From assembly GCF_900100385.1 (NCBI RefSeq), contig NZ_FNFC01000002.1, forward strand, positions 254,876 to 318,875: a stretch of DNA of 64,000 nucleotides, read 5' to 3'. The translations under genes and the position numbers were made by a program. Below the pieces are notes generated by a model. It was given only the letters and a program-made list of their open reading frames with translations, did not search any database and was not told the origin of the DNA. Source of the stretch: Halovenus aranensis (GTDB taxonomy: Archaea > Halobacteriota > Halobacteria > Halobacteriales > Haloarculaceae). This document shows positions 18,160-25,196 of this stretch, piece after piece; the first letter of the stretch is position 1; the number at the start of each line of letters is the position of its first letter.

Positions 18160-18333
18160 TCACTGCTCGGAAATGTGTTCGGCCGAGACGGGTGCCGTGC
18201 AGCGTGGACAGCCGTTCTGGAGGACGGCGTCGCGTGTCGATTCTGTCACCGGAAACTGCTCGTCACACTCCGGGCAGGCAAAGGTCTGGTTTCGCGAGAC
18301 TGCCATCAGTTTCGTGTTCGTCTCGCTCACCAT
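18160..18333 (-). CDS. Small zinc-ribbon protein (57 residues)
   Basis: This short frame starts at ATG 18333 and ends at TGA 18160-18162. It encodes two zinc knuckles, CPEC (residues 20-24) and CPRC (42-45), spaced as in one treble-clef/zinc-ribbon unit: FACPECDEQFPVTESTRDAV, then NGCPRCTAPVSAEHISEQ. Haloarchaea have many such 50-60 residue zinc-ribbon proteins, of mostly unknown role. Haloarchaeal codon use and the paired Cys motifs argue for a real gene. It fills what would otherwise be a 370-base gap. Confidence 0.75.
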   Translation of the reverse strand: MVSETNTKLMAVSRNQTFACPECDEQFPVTESTRDAVLQNGCPRCTAPVSAEHISEQ

Positions 18334-18401
18334 GGGTGTATAGCCACACTATCGGGGGGCATTCAAGTGTCTGTCCGGATAGGAGCCGGATTACGGCCTG
18401 T

Positions 18402-18986
18402 TCACTGCCAGGAAAGTTCCCAGGCACGTCGCTCGTCGCGGTTTGTCTCAGTGGACTCGATAGTCACCGAAGTGCCGTCTGCCGACAGACTGTCTACGAT
18501 ACCCAGAAAGACTCCTTCGGCCATGATCGGCGGGTTCGGATACTGTTTCGTGATGCCGACGTGTGCCGCGGTCTGCCCGCGGCGGTCGTAGGTGTAGCCG
18601 CCGGCAGGCCGGTCAACATCGGTTTCGTTGCCGTTGTGTATCGCTGGCGATGCCTGCTGGTGGATTGCGTCTATCGTCTGGAGTCCGTCGTGTACCGTTT
18701 CAACGCCATCGGGCCAGGGAACGTCTCGCCCCATCTGTCGACCGCCCTCTCGCATCGTCTTTTGACCGATGTTGTCGACGACATCGTAAAACGCCGGGGC
18801 GACCCTGTCGTAGTGATAGAACTCGTCTTCCTGAATATCGTCAAGGCCGTGTTCCTCGAATATCTCGCGGGCTCGCCGCTCGAATATCGGTGAGACCTTT
18901 CCTGCACTCTCGTAGAAACTCAGGACGTACAGCCCTTGACCGTGTGCGTGTCGGTGCCAGTTCTGCTCTATCTCTTCCATATCCAT
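18402..18986 (-). CDS. Conserved-looking hypothetical protein
   Basis: The 194-residue protein is soluble and acidic, with no signal peptide or membrane segment. It begins with a helical region (EEIEQNWHRHAHGQGLYVLSFYESAGKVSPIF) rich in His and aromatic residues. A long middle section follows (RVAPAFYDVVDNIGQKTMREGG), and a C-terminal beta section (IMAEGVFLGIVDSLSADGTSVTIEST). I do not recognise the family. Several start codons are clustered (GTG 18989, ATG 18986, ATG 18980); the first ATG was taken. The amino-acid and codon use are typical of the window. Confidence 0.7.
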   Translation of the reverse strand: MDMEEIEQNWHRHAHGQGLYVLSFYESAGKVSPIFERRAREIFEEHGLDDIQEDEFYHYDRVAPAFYDVVDNIGQKTMREGGRQMGRDVPWPDGVETVHDGLQTIDAIHQQASPAIHNGNETDVDRPAGGYTYDRRGQTAAHVGITKQYPNPPIMAEGVFLGIVDSLSADGTSVTIESTETNRDERRAWELSWQ

Positions 18987-19172
18987 CACTATTCACTCAC
19001 CGGACCTGAATAGCCTCTCTGCATGGGTAGCCATGCTCATCTATCGGGAAAGAATACAACAATTGTCCATATATATCTGGCTTTCACCCGTACAATGTTA
19101 ATATCTACAGTCTCTGGCACTACTTACCTCCCACGGTGCCGTCGCTCTCCGTTCGCAGTTACTTCCAGAAGA

Positions 19173-19254
19173 CGCCAGGACTGGGATTTGAACCCAGAAT
19201 CCCGAAAGGGAACACGCTTTCCAGGCGTGCGCCTTACCGTTCGGCCATCCTGGC
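19173..19254 (-). tRNA. tRNA-Ser (anticodon GGA)
   Basis: The acceptor stem GCCAGGA pairs with TCCTGGC, with discriminator G. The anticodon stem CACGC/GCGTG encloses loop CTGGAAA with anticodon GGA, reading UCC codons. A long variable arm (TTCCC-TTTC-GGGATT type) identifies a class II serine tRNA, and the T arm is CTGGG-TTCAAAT-CCCAG. The gene is 82 nt long and has no intron or encoded CCA. Confidence 0.95.
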
Positions 19255-19281
19255 CCATCAGACCTTAGCAGGGGGCGTAGA

Positions 19282-19488
19282 TTAAGGCCTTTCGTTCCGT
19301 GGTGCAAGTCGGGGGCGCAGGTGGTGGGTGACCAGCGAACTGGCGACCGACACCAGCACCGCTCCGACCGCCATCGGTCCAACGCCGATGAACTCCCCCG
19401 CGAACAGGTGATACGACTGGAGCAACACCAGAAACGAGAGGCCACCGACGGCCCCCCACAACAGGCTGGACTTCCTCCGGGGGTCCAT
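19282..19488 (-). CDS. Small two-helix membrane protein
   Basis: The 68-residue protein has two hydrophobic segments (about residues 9-30 and 33-55) between a basic start (MDPRRKSS) and a basic tail (HHLRPRLAPRNERP), so it is predicted to be an integral membrane protein. The family is not recognised. It follows the ridA gene by 13 bases on the same strand and may be read from the same promoter. Confidence 0.65.
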   Translation of the reverse strand: MDPRRKSSLLWGAVGGLSFLVLLQSYHLFAGEFIGVGPMAVGAVLVSVASSLVTHHLRPRLAPRNERP

Positions 19489-19501
19489 CTGTCGGGCGGC
19501 G

Positions 19502-19882
19502 TTATTTCGTGGCGATTGCTTCGATTTCGACGCCGACGCCTTTGGGGAGTTCGTCGACCGCGATTGCGCTGCGGGCGGGCGGCGCTTCCTCGTCGAAGAA
19601 CGTCTCGTAAATCTCGTTCATCTCGTCGAAGTCGTCGATGTCGTCGAGGTACACCGACACCTTCACGACGTCGTCCATCTCCAGGCCGGACTCGGCGAGA
19701 ACGGCCTCGACGTTTTCGAGCGCCTGCTCAGTCTGGATGTCTATCGAGGCGCCATCGAGCAGGTCCCCCTCTGGCGTCAGTGGAATCTGACCGGCGGTGA
19801 AGACGAGGTCACCCGTCTCGACTCCCTGGCTGTACGCGCCTACTGCTTCCGGTGCGTCGTCTGTGTGGATAATCTCCCGCAT
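19502..19882 (-). CDS. ridA: RidA family reactive imine deaminase
   Basis: The 126-residue protein is a full-length RidA/YjgF family member. It has the N-terminal DDAPEAVGAYSQGV, then VFTAGQIPLTPEG, and the C-terminal signature PPARSAIAVDELPKGVGVEIEAIA with the conserved Arg. RidA releases ammonia from reactive enamine/imine intermediates of amino-acid metabolism and works as a trimer. A TATA-like element (TTTTTATATGG on the minus strand) is about 27 bases before the ATG, consistent with a leaderless mRNA. Confidence 0.93.
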   Translation of the reverse strand: MREIIHTDDAPEAVGAYSQGVETGDLVFTAGQIPLTPEGDLLDGASIDIQTEQALENVEAVLAESGLEMDDVVKVSVYLDDIDDFDEMNEIYETFFDEEAPPARSAIAVDELPKGVGVEIEAIATK

Positions 19883-19903
19883 ATCTCCTATCGCTCACGG
19901 AAT

Positions 19904-19915
19904 CCATATAAAAAA
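19904..19915 (-). promoter_or_regulatory. TATA box of ridA
   Basis: An AT-only stretch (TTTTTTATATGG on the minus strand) is centred about 27 bases before the ridA ATG. Confidence 0.55.
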
Positions 19916-19948
19916 TCCGGAGCGTCCCCGGCACCACTGGAGTCGGCG

Positions 19949-20650
19949 CTACTTGGGAATCCAGACGAGTGGAACGTGGTCCCACGCCCACGGTTGGTCG
20001 GGCTTGTCGGTGAACTCCCAGAAGCTTCGTGGCCAGGTGCCGAGTGAGTCGTGTATCGCCCGGTATGAGAGCGTACTCCTGTCCTCGATGACCAGTTTGA
20101 ACCGCTCCTCGAACCGGTCCGGGTCGAAGTCGTCGTCAGCTTCCATCCGCTCTTGTGGGTTCTCGGCGGTCTGGCGGTAATGTCGCTTCCCGGAACTGTT
20201 GACGTAGCTCATCACAAGCTGTCCACCCGGTTCGACCGCATCGTAGAGGTGTTTCAGGGCGCGTTCGGACTCCTCGACGTAGACCATCGTCCCGAAACAG
20301 AACACCGTCTCGAACTGCCTGCCGGGCTCGAACGCCGGCAGTGTCGCCTGCTCGAACCGGATGTTCTCGACCCCGTTGGCACGGGCGCGGTTCTCTGCTA
20401 GCACCGACGCGGCGGCGTCGTAGCCGACGACGGTCGCGTCGGGGTACTCTGACGCGACGGTGAACGCGATATCGCCGGGACCACAGCCGACGTCCGCGAA
20501 CGACGAGGGGACGCCCCGCTCGTCGAACAGTTCCGGTAGCAAGTCGAGCGCGTGGTGGGTACTCGGCGTCGCACCGTCGCGGTCGGCTTCGTCGGCGTTT
20601 GTCCAGAATTCGTTCCAGTCGATGGTCTCATCGTGGGTTTCGTCTGTCAT
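19949..20650 (-). CDS. SAM-dependent class I methyltransferase
   Basis: The 233-residue protein has the SAM-binding motif I FADVGCGPGDIAFTVA, then the acidic loop VVGYDAA and motif II-like QFETVFCFGTMVYVEESERAL with VEPGGQLVMSYVN. The substrate is not evident; the C-terminal region (SYRAIHDSLGTWPRSFWEFTDKP) resembles small-molecule methyltransferases. The ATG at 20650 is preferred over a start 14 codons upstream because the sequence before it is not acidic or conserved-looking. It is separated from the neighbouring genes by 66-75 bases. Confidence 0.85.
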   Translation of the reverse strand: MTDETHDETIDWNEFWTNADEADRDGATPSTHHALDLLPELFDERGVPSSFADVGCGPGDIAFTVASEYPDATVVGYDAAASVLAENRARANGVENIRFEQATLPAFEPGRQFETVFCFGTMVYVEESERALKHLYDAVEPGGQLVMSYVNSSGKRHYRQTAENPQERMEADDDFDPDRFEERFKLVIEDRSTLSYRAIHDSLGTWPRSFWEFTDKPDQPWAWDHVPLVWIPK

Positions 20651-20724
20651 AGATTCTGTGGCTGTCGCTATCGTTGGGCAACTGTTCAGCATCGGTCTGA
20701 TTCGCGGGGGGTAGTCGTGAGGCG

Positions 20725-22557
20725 TTACACCCGACGGTCCAGGAAGTCTGCGAGCAACTCGAACGCCCGGGTCTTCTGCTCGATATCCGTCGAGCCGTGG
20801 CCTTCTGCGCCGAGTTCGGTGTACTCGAAGTCACCGTCTTCTCCCGCAGTCAGCCCCCGCTCTTCGAGGGCGTCACGGAACAGCCGCGCCTGTGAGATGG
20901 GACAGCGCGGGTCGTTGACGCCGTGGATGATGTGGATGGGGTCTTCCAGATTGTCGACGTGGTTGATAGCCGACCGTTCGCTGTAGCGGTCGGCGTTTTC
21001 GGCCGGGTCGCCCAGCATGTCTTCGAGAATCGACTTGAAATGTGGCATCGACTCCTCGTAGAGCGCGTGGAGGTCGCTCATCCCGACGTGTGCGACGCCG
21101 GCGGCCCACGGCTCGGGGTACATCGTCAGCTGGCAGTACGCAGAGTAGCCGCCGTAGGAGATACCGAAGATGGCGATGCGGTCCGGGTCGACGGAGTCTC
21201 GCTCGGCTAGCCACTCCGCGCCCCGCTTGATGTCCACCTGCTCCATGCCACCCCAGTCCTCGCGGATACGGTTACGGAACTCTCGCCCGCGCCCGGTCGA
21301 GCCACGGTAGTTCGGAGCCAACACGGTGTACCCCTCGCTGACGAGAAACTGCAGGTAGAGGTTGAACCCGCGCTGTGTCTGTGCGGTCGGGCCGCCGTGT
21401 GGGTAGACGATTGCTGGTCCAGGGTCGTCCCGCGCCTCGTACAGCAAGGCGCCGATTTCCAGCCCGTCCTCGGAGTCGTAGGTGACGTACTCCGGCTCGA
21501 CGAACAGCGACGGGTCGACGCCGTCGTACTCCGGCTCCAGAACGGCCTCGACGCTGTCATCATCGAGGTCATAGCGCAACAGAGATTGCCGCTCGGCCCC
21601 GGTCTGGTTGGTCAGAAAGACGGTCGTCTCGTCGACGAAGCCGCCTTCGGAGCCGCTGATGCCGCTGGCGACGCCCGTCGGTACGTCGAGTTCTTGACTT
21701 TCGGCGGTGGCTACGTCGTAGATAACCGGCACCGTAGCAGCCTCCCGGGTCCGCATCACGAGGGCACGCTGTCCGTCAGGCGACACCGCCGCCGGCCGCT
21801 CGACGCCATCTCCCTCGCTGAGCCAGCGAACACTGTCCTCACGACGGTCGTAGACGCCGGCACGGCCAAGGTCAGGAGTGTCGTCACCGACGAGCAACCG
21901 CTCGCCGTCTGGGAACCAGTCGCCGACACCAGCGGTGGCTCCGGTCTCGCCGATGTGGAGATTCGTCGGCTCGTCGCCGTCGGCATCGACGACAAATACG
22001 TCGAGGTTTTCGGGATTGTCGGACTCGTTTGTCGCGTAGGCGACCCGGTCTCCGTCCGGCGAGAGCGCACCCGCAAAGTGGTTGACGCGGTCTTCGTGTT
22101 CGGTCAACTGCGTCGCAGTGCCATCGAGGTCGTATCGGTGGAGGTTCATCTGGCCCGCGTGCGTGGACGCACAGACCAGAAACTCACCGTTGGGGTCGAC
22201 AGCCATCAGATGTGTCTGGCCGTCTGTCTCGACGACCGGCTCGGTTGTGCCGTCACGCTCGATAACGTGGATGTCGTTCTGTTCGTCGCCGTCCTCGTCG
22301 CGGTGGAAATAGATTCCCTCGCCATCGGCGGCCCACTCGATGCCGCCGCTGAGGTTCGTCGGTACGTTTCCGTCGCTCCACCGGGTCCACTCGCCGTCAA
22401 AAAGCGAGAGCGTATACAGTTCCATCCGGCCGCTCGTGTCGTGAAAGAAGGCGAGTTCGTGCCCGTCCGGCGAGACTGTTGGCGCGTAAAACGACGGCAG
22501 GCTCGCAAGTGTCTCCGGCTCGATATCGGCGTCGTGAATCGTAGTTCCGTGTGTCAT
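20725..22557 (-). CDS. S9 (prolyl oligopeptidase family) serine peptidase
   Basis: The 610-residue protein has an N-terminal beta-propeller region (residues about 1-370) with repeated VSPDGxxLAF/VDPNGEF/LSPDGDRVAY strands. A C-terminal alpha/beta hydrolase domain follows. The nucleophile lies in GISYGGYS (Ser near 469), with the acid in NDPRCP (near 547) and His in GHGS (near 587). This is the acylaminoacyl-peptidase/DPP-like arrangement that cleaves short peptides entering the propeller. No signal peptide is seen, so it should be cytoplasmic. Confidence 0.92.
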   Translation of the reverse strand: MTHGTTIHDADIEPETLASLPSFYAPTVSPDGHELAFFHDTSGRMELYTLSLFDGEWTRWSDGNVPTNLSGGIEWAADGEGIYFHRDEDGDEQNDIHVIERDGTTEPVVETDGQTHLMAVDPNGEFLVCASTHAGQMNLHRYDLDGTATQLTEHEDRVNHFAGALSPDGDRVAYATNESDNPENLDVFVVDADGDEPTNLHIGETGATAGVGDWFPDGERLLVGDDTPDLGRAGVYDRREDSVRWLSEGDGVERPAAVSPDGQRALVMRTREAATVPVIYDVATAESQELDVPTGVASGISGSEGGFVDETTVFLTNQTGAERQSLLRYDLDDDSVEAVLEPEYDGVDPSLFVEPEYVTYDSEDGLEIGALLYEARDDPGPAIVYPHGGPTAQTQRGFNLYLQFLVSEGYTVLAPNYRGSTGRGREFRNRIREDWGGMEQVDIKRGAEWLAERDSVDPDRIAIFGISYGGYSAYCQLTMYPEPWAAGVAHVGMSDLHALYEESMPHFKSILEDMLGDPAENADRYSERSAINHVDNLEDPIHIIHGVNDPRCPISQARLFRDALEERGLTAGEDGDFEYTELGAEGHGSTDIEQKTRAFELLADFLDRRV

Positions 22558-22620
22558 TGTGGATTGTCTCTGGCTGTGTGTTGCTCGCAGTGATGCGGTG
22601 TTGATACGCTTGGGCAGCGG

Positions 22621-23184
22621 TCAGTCGAGGACGTGTCTGAGGTCGTCTCCGGGACCGCCCGGCGGAATCGAAACGTCCCCGGGCACCCCGTCCGACCAGC
22701 AGGTCCACCACCTGTCGCTGCCAGCGTCTGGGTCCTGTTTGCAGTCCTGAATTGCACCCCCAACGGGATGTCCGGTAAAGATGACGCGGTACGTCGACGT
22801 GTGTGGTTCGTCGTCTCCCTCAATGACGTGGTCGACGTGTCTGATGACGTCGACGCTATCGAGGGCAATGGAGACGCCAGTCACCGCTTCGATATCCGCT
22901 CGTGCGGCCGCCGCCCAGTCCTGTCCCGGGTCGACGGTACCGTGTGGGAGCACTGCGATGCCGAACTCGTCGTTGCGCATCAAAAGCAACTCGCCGTCGC
23001 TGTTTCTGACTGCGACGACGACATCGCCTTCACTGTCGACGCCGCAGTGATCTGCCGTCTCGTGTTCCTCGGTCGTTGCCGTCACCGTCACATCGTCTCT
23101 GTCCTCGGCGCTCGTCGGGTCCGCTAGTCGAAACTCGTCTGCTGTGGCTGCTTCTTCGGAGTCGTGGTGTGTCCTATTTACCAT
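22621..23184 (-). CDS. Nudix-fold protein with degenerate catalytic box
   Basis: The 187-residue protein has Nudix-like strands (VVVAVRNSDGELLLMRNDEFGIAVLPHGTVD), then an alpha helix at the Nudix-box position reading PGQDWAAAARADIEAVTGVSI. The Glu residues of the REUxEE motif are replaced (Ala/Asp/Val), so metal-dependent hydrolysis is unlikely by the usual mechanism. An acidic N-terminal extension of about 45 residues precedes the fold, and a Cys/Trp-rich region (WWTCWSDGVPGDVSIPPGG) ends it. It may be a ligand-binding relative. A TATA-like element lies close upstream on the minus strand. Confidence 0.7.
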   Translation of the reverse strand: MVNRTHHDSEEAATADEFRLADPTSAEDRDDVTVTATTEEHETADHCGVDSEGDVVVAVRNSDGELLLMRNDEFGIAVLPHGTVDPGQDWAAAARADIEAVTGVSIALDSVDVIRHVDHVIEGDDEPHTSTYRVIFTGHPVGGAIQDCKQDPDAGSDRWWTCWSDGVPGDVSIPPGGPGDDLRHVLD

Positions 23185-23349
23185 TTATCGTATATTTTTA
23201 GACCGCACGCCCTATCTGTCGGTACCTCCGGTTACGCTTCCTGTCTTGTCGGGGTAACTGGCACCTCTCGGGAGTAATCGGTAGCAGATACTCCGTAATA
23301 AAAATTGTGAAAAAAGTTTAGTTTACTTCCTACTTACATTTTCGTTGTC

Positions 23350-23440
23350 TGTGTATATAAACGTTCTGGTGTCGCGCGGCCGGAACCGTTCGTCTGCCCG
23401 GCGGGTATCGGCTGGGAATTCGAGTGCCATTTAAGTAGAT
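23350..23440 (+). promoter_or_regulatory. Promoter region of the pilus ATPase operon
   Basis: The 296-base gap between the divergent Nudix-fold and pilus ATPase genes is AT-rich in its middle. It carries two TATA-like boxes in the + direction: GTATATAAAC (about 23352-23361) and CATTTAAG (about 23428-23435). The second would give a 20-25 nt leader before the ATG at 23481. Confidence 0.45.
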
Positions 23441-23480
23441 GGCTCCGCAAGGTAGCAACCAGCGACCGACCGCACTAACG

Positions 23481-25118
23481 ATGTCTGAACAGAGCGACGA
23501 TGGTGCCAAGACGGGGAGTGACGGAATCGAGGCGCTCTCGGGGGTACGGGGCTGGCTCTCCCGAGCCGCGAGAATGCTGACCGGGTCGACTGTGACACTC
23601 ACGGAGTACGACCCAGCCCGTCACGACCCGCTGGTCCAGTTCGACGGTCTCCCGGGGTACGAAGAGGTCGACCGCTACTGGGTTAACGTCCCGTTTACGT
23701 TCATCTCGATTAACTACGACCCCGAGGAGACGAAACACTACTACCACGTCGTCGAACCGACGCTCTCTGACATGGAAGCTGACCTCCTCGACCGGCTGTT
23801 CGAGGATATTCGCGGACCGCTGTTGTACCGGGATGCCGTCGCTGACGACCCGGAGCAGGCACTCCAAGACGAGCTAGAGGCGCGACTGGAGGAGTACGGC
23901 GTCCAGGTCACCGACGAGATGTTCTACCGGCTATTCTACTATCTTCACCGGTCGTTTCAGGGGTACGGCAAGCTGGACCCGCTGATGCACGACCCACATA
24001 TCGAAGACATCTCCTGTGACGGCCCGGACTTGCCCGTGTTCGTCTACCACGACGAGTACACCGATATCGAGACGAGCGTAAGCTACGAGCCACAGGAACT
24101 GGCGAATTTCGTCATCCAGCTCGCCCAGCGGTCGGGGCGACACGTCTCGGTGTCGGACCCGGTGGTCTCGACGACACTGCCCGACGGCTCCCGTATCGAA
24201 CTTGCGCTGGGCGAGGAGGTGACTCCGAAAGGGTCGGCCTTTACAATCCGGAAATACGCCGACGAGCCGTTCACGCCAATCGACCTGCTGAACTACGGCA
24301 CCGTCGACGACGAGATTCTCGCCTTCATGTGGCTGGCCATCGAGAGCAACAAGTCACTGATTTTCGCCGGCGGGACGGCGGCCGGCAAGACTACCTCGAT
24401 GAACGCTATCTCGATGTTCCTGCCGCCTCGTTCGAAGGTCATCACTATCGAGGACACCCGCGAACTCTCGCTGTATCACGACAACTGGTTGTCGTCGGTC
24501 ACGCGCGAACGCATGGGCGACGCTGATATCACGATGTACGACCTGTTGCGCTCGGCGTTGCGCCACCGGCCAGAGTACATCATCGTCGGCGAGGTCCGTG
24601 GTGAGGAGGCCATTACGCTGTTTCAGGCGATGAACACTGGCCACACCACGTTTTCGACGATGCACGCCGACTCGGTGCAGACAGTTATCAACCGCCTGGA
24701 AAACGAGCCCATCAACGTCCCGCGCCCGATGGTCACCTCACTCGATATCCTGTGGGTGCAGGTGCTCGGGCGCTCGGGGGGCGAGCGCGTCCGCCGTGCA
24801 AAAACCGTCGCCGAAATCGAGGGCATCGACCAGCGAACCGGCGAACTCGACTACTCGAACACCTACGCCTGGAACTCACAGACAGACGAGTTCAGAGACC
24901 AGGGGTCGGAGTTGTTAGAGGAGATTCGAGAGGAGCGGGGCTGGAGCGAGTCAGACCTGCTGAACGAACTCCGGAACCGCCGAAAGTTCCTTCGCTATCT
25001 ACAGGACAACGACGTAACCGACTACCGGCGCTTTACCGCAATGGTCAACAAGTACTACGCGGACGCCGACGAGGTCATGGAGCGTATCGACGAGGAGACG
25101 ACCGGACTGGAGGTCTGA
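23481..25118 (+). CDS. Type II/IV secretion system ATPase (PilB/GspE/archaellum-like)
   Basis: The 545-residue protein is a secretion NTPase that powers assembly of type IV pilus-like filaments. The Walker A motif GGTAAGKTT lies near residues 297-305. The Asp-box/Walker B region IIVGEVRGEEA is near 368-378 and the His box TGHTTFSTMHADSV follows. The N-terminal half has the usual DPLMHDPHIEDISCDGPDLPV segment. It works with the membrane protein encoded next. The ATG at 23481 is preferred over one 14 codons upstream because a TATA-like box lies too close to the latter. The order ATPase then membrane protein is standard for archaeal pilus loci. Confidence 0.93.
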   Translation: MSEQSDDGAKTGSDGIEALSGVRGWLSRAARMLTGSTVTLTEYDPARHDPLVQFDGLPGYEEVDRYWVNVPFTFISINYDPEETKHYYHVVEPTLSDMEADLLDRLFEDIRGPLLYRDAVADDPEQALQDELEARLEEYGVQVTDEMFYRLFYYLHRSFQGYGKLDPLMHDPHIEDISCDGPDLPVFVYHDEYTDIETSVSYEPQELANFVIQLAQRSGRHVSVSDPVVSTTLPDGSRIELALGEEVTPKGSAFTIRKYADEPFTPIDLLNYGTVDDEILAFMWLAIESNKSLIFAGGTAAGKTTSMNAISMFLPPRSKVITIEDTRELSLYHDNWLSSVTRERMGDADITMYDLLRSALRHRPEYIIVGEVRGEEAITLFQAMNTGHTTFSTMHADSVQTVINRLENEPINVPRPMVTSLDILWVQVLGRSGGERVRRAKTVAEIEGIDQRTGELDYSNTYAWNSQTDEFRDQGSELLEEIREERGWSESDLLNELRNRRKFLRYLQDNDVTDYRRFTAMVNKYYADADEVMERIDEETTGLEV

Positions 25119-25121
25119 CCG

Positions 25122-25196
25122 ATGAGACACCCCCAGCGCGACCCCGGGCTGTTCGACGCTGACCGGACTGTTCAATCACCGGAGGGTATCCGATGA
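25122..25196 (+). other. 24-codon ORF bridging the ATPase and membrane-protein genes
   Basis: An ATG frame begins 4 bases after the ATPase stop and its TGA overlaps the ATGA that starts the next gene. The predicted peptide (MRHPQRDPGLFDADRT...) has haloarchaeal composition but no family I recognise. It fills the whole gap exactly, which suggests translational coupling, or a tiny protein of the system, or coincidence. A purine-rich GGAGGG lies 6-11 bases before the next ATG. Confidence 0.35.
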
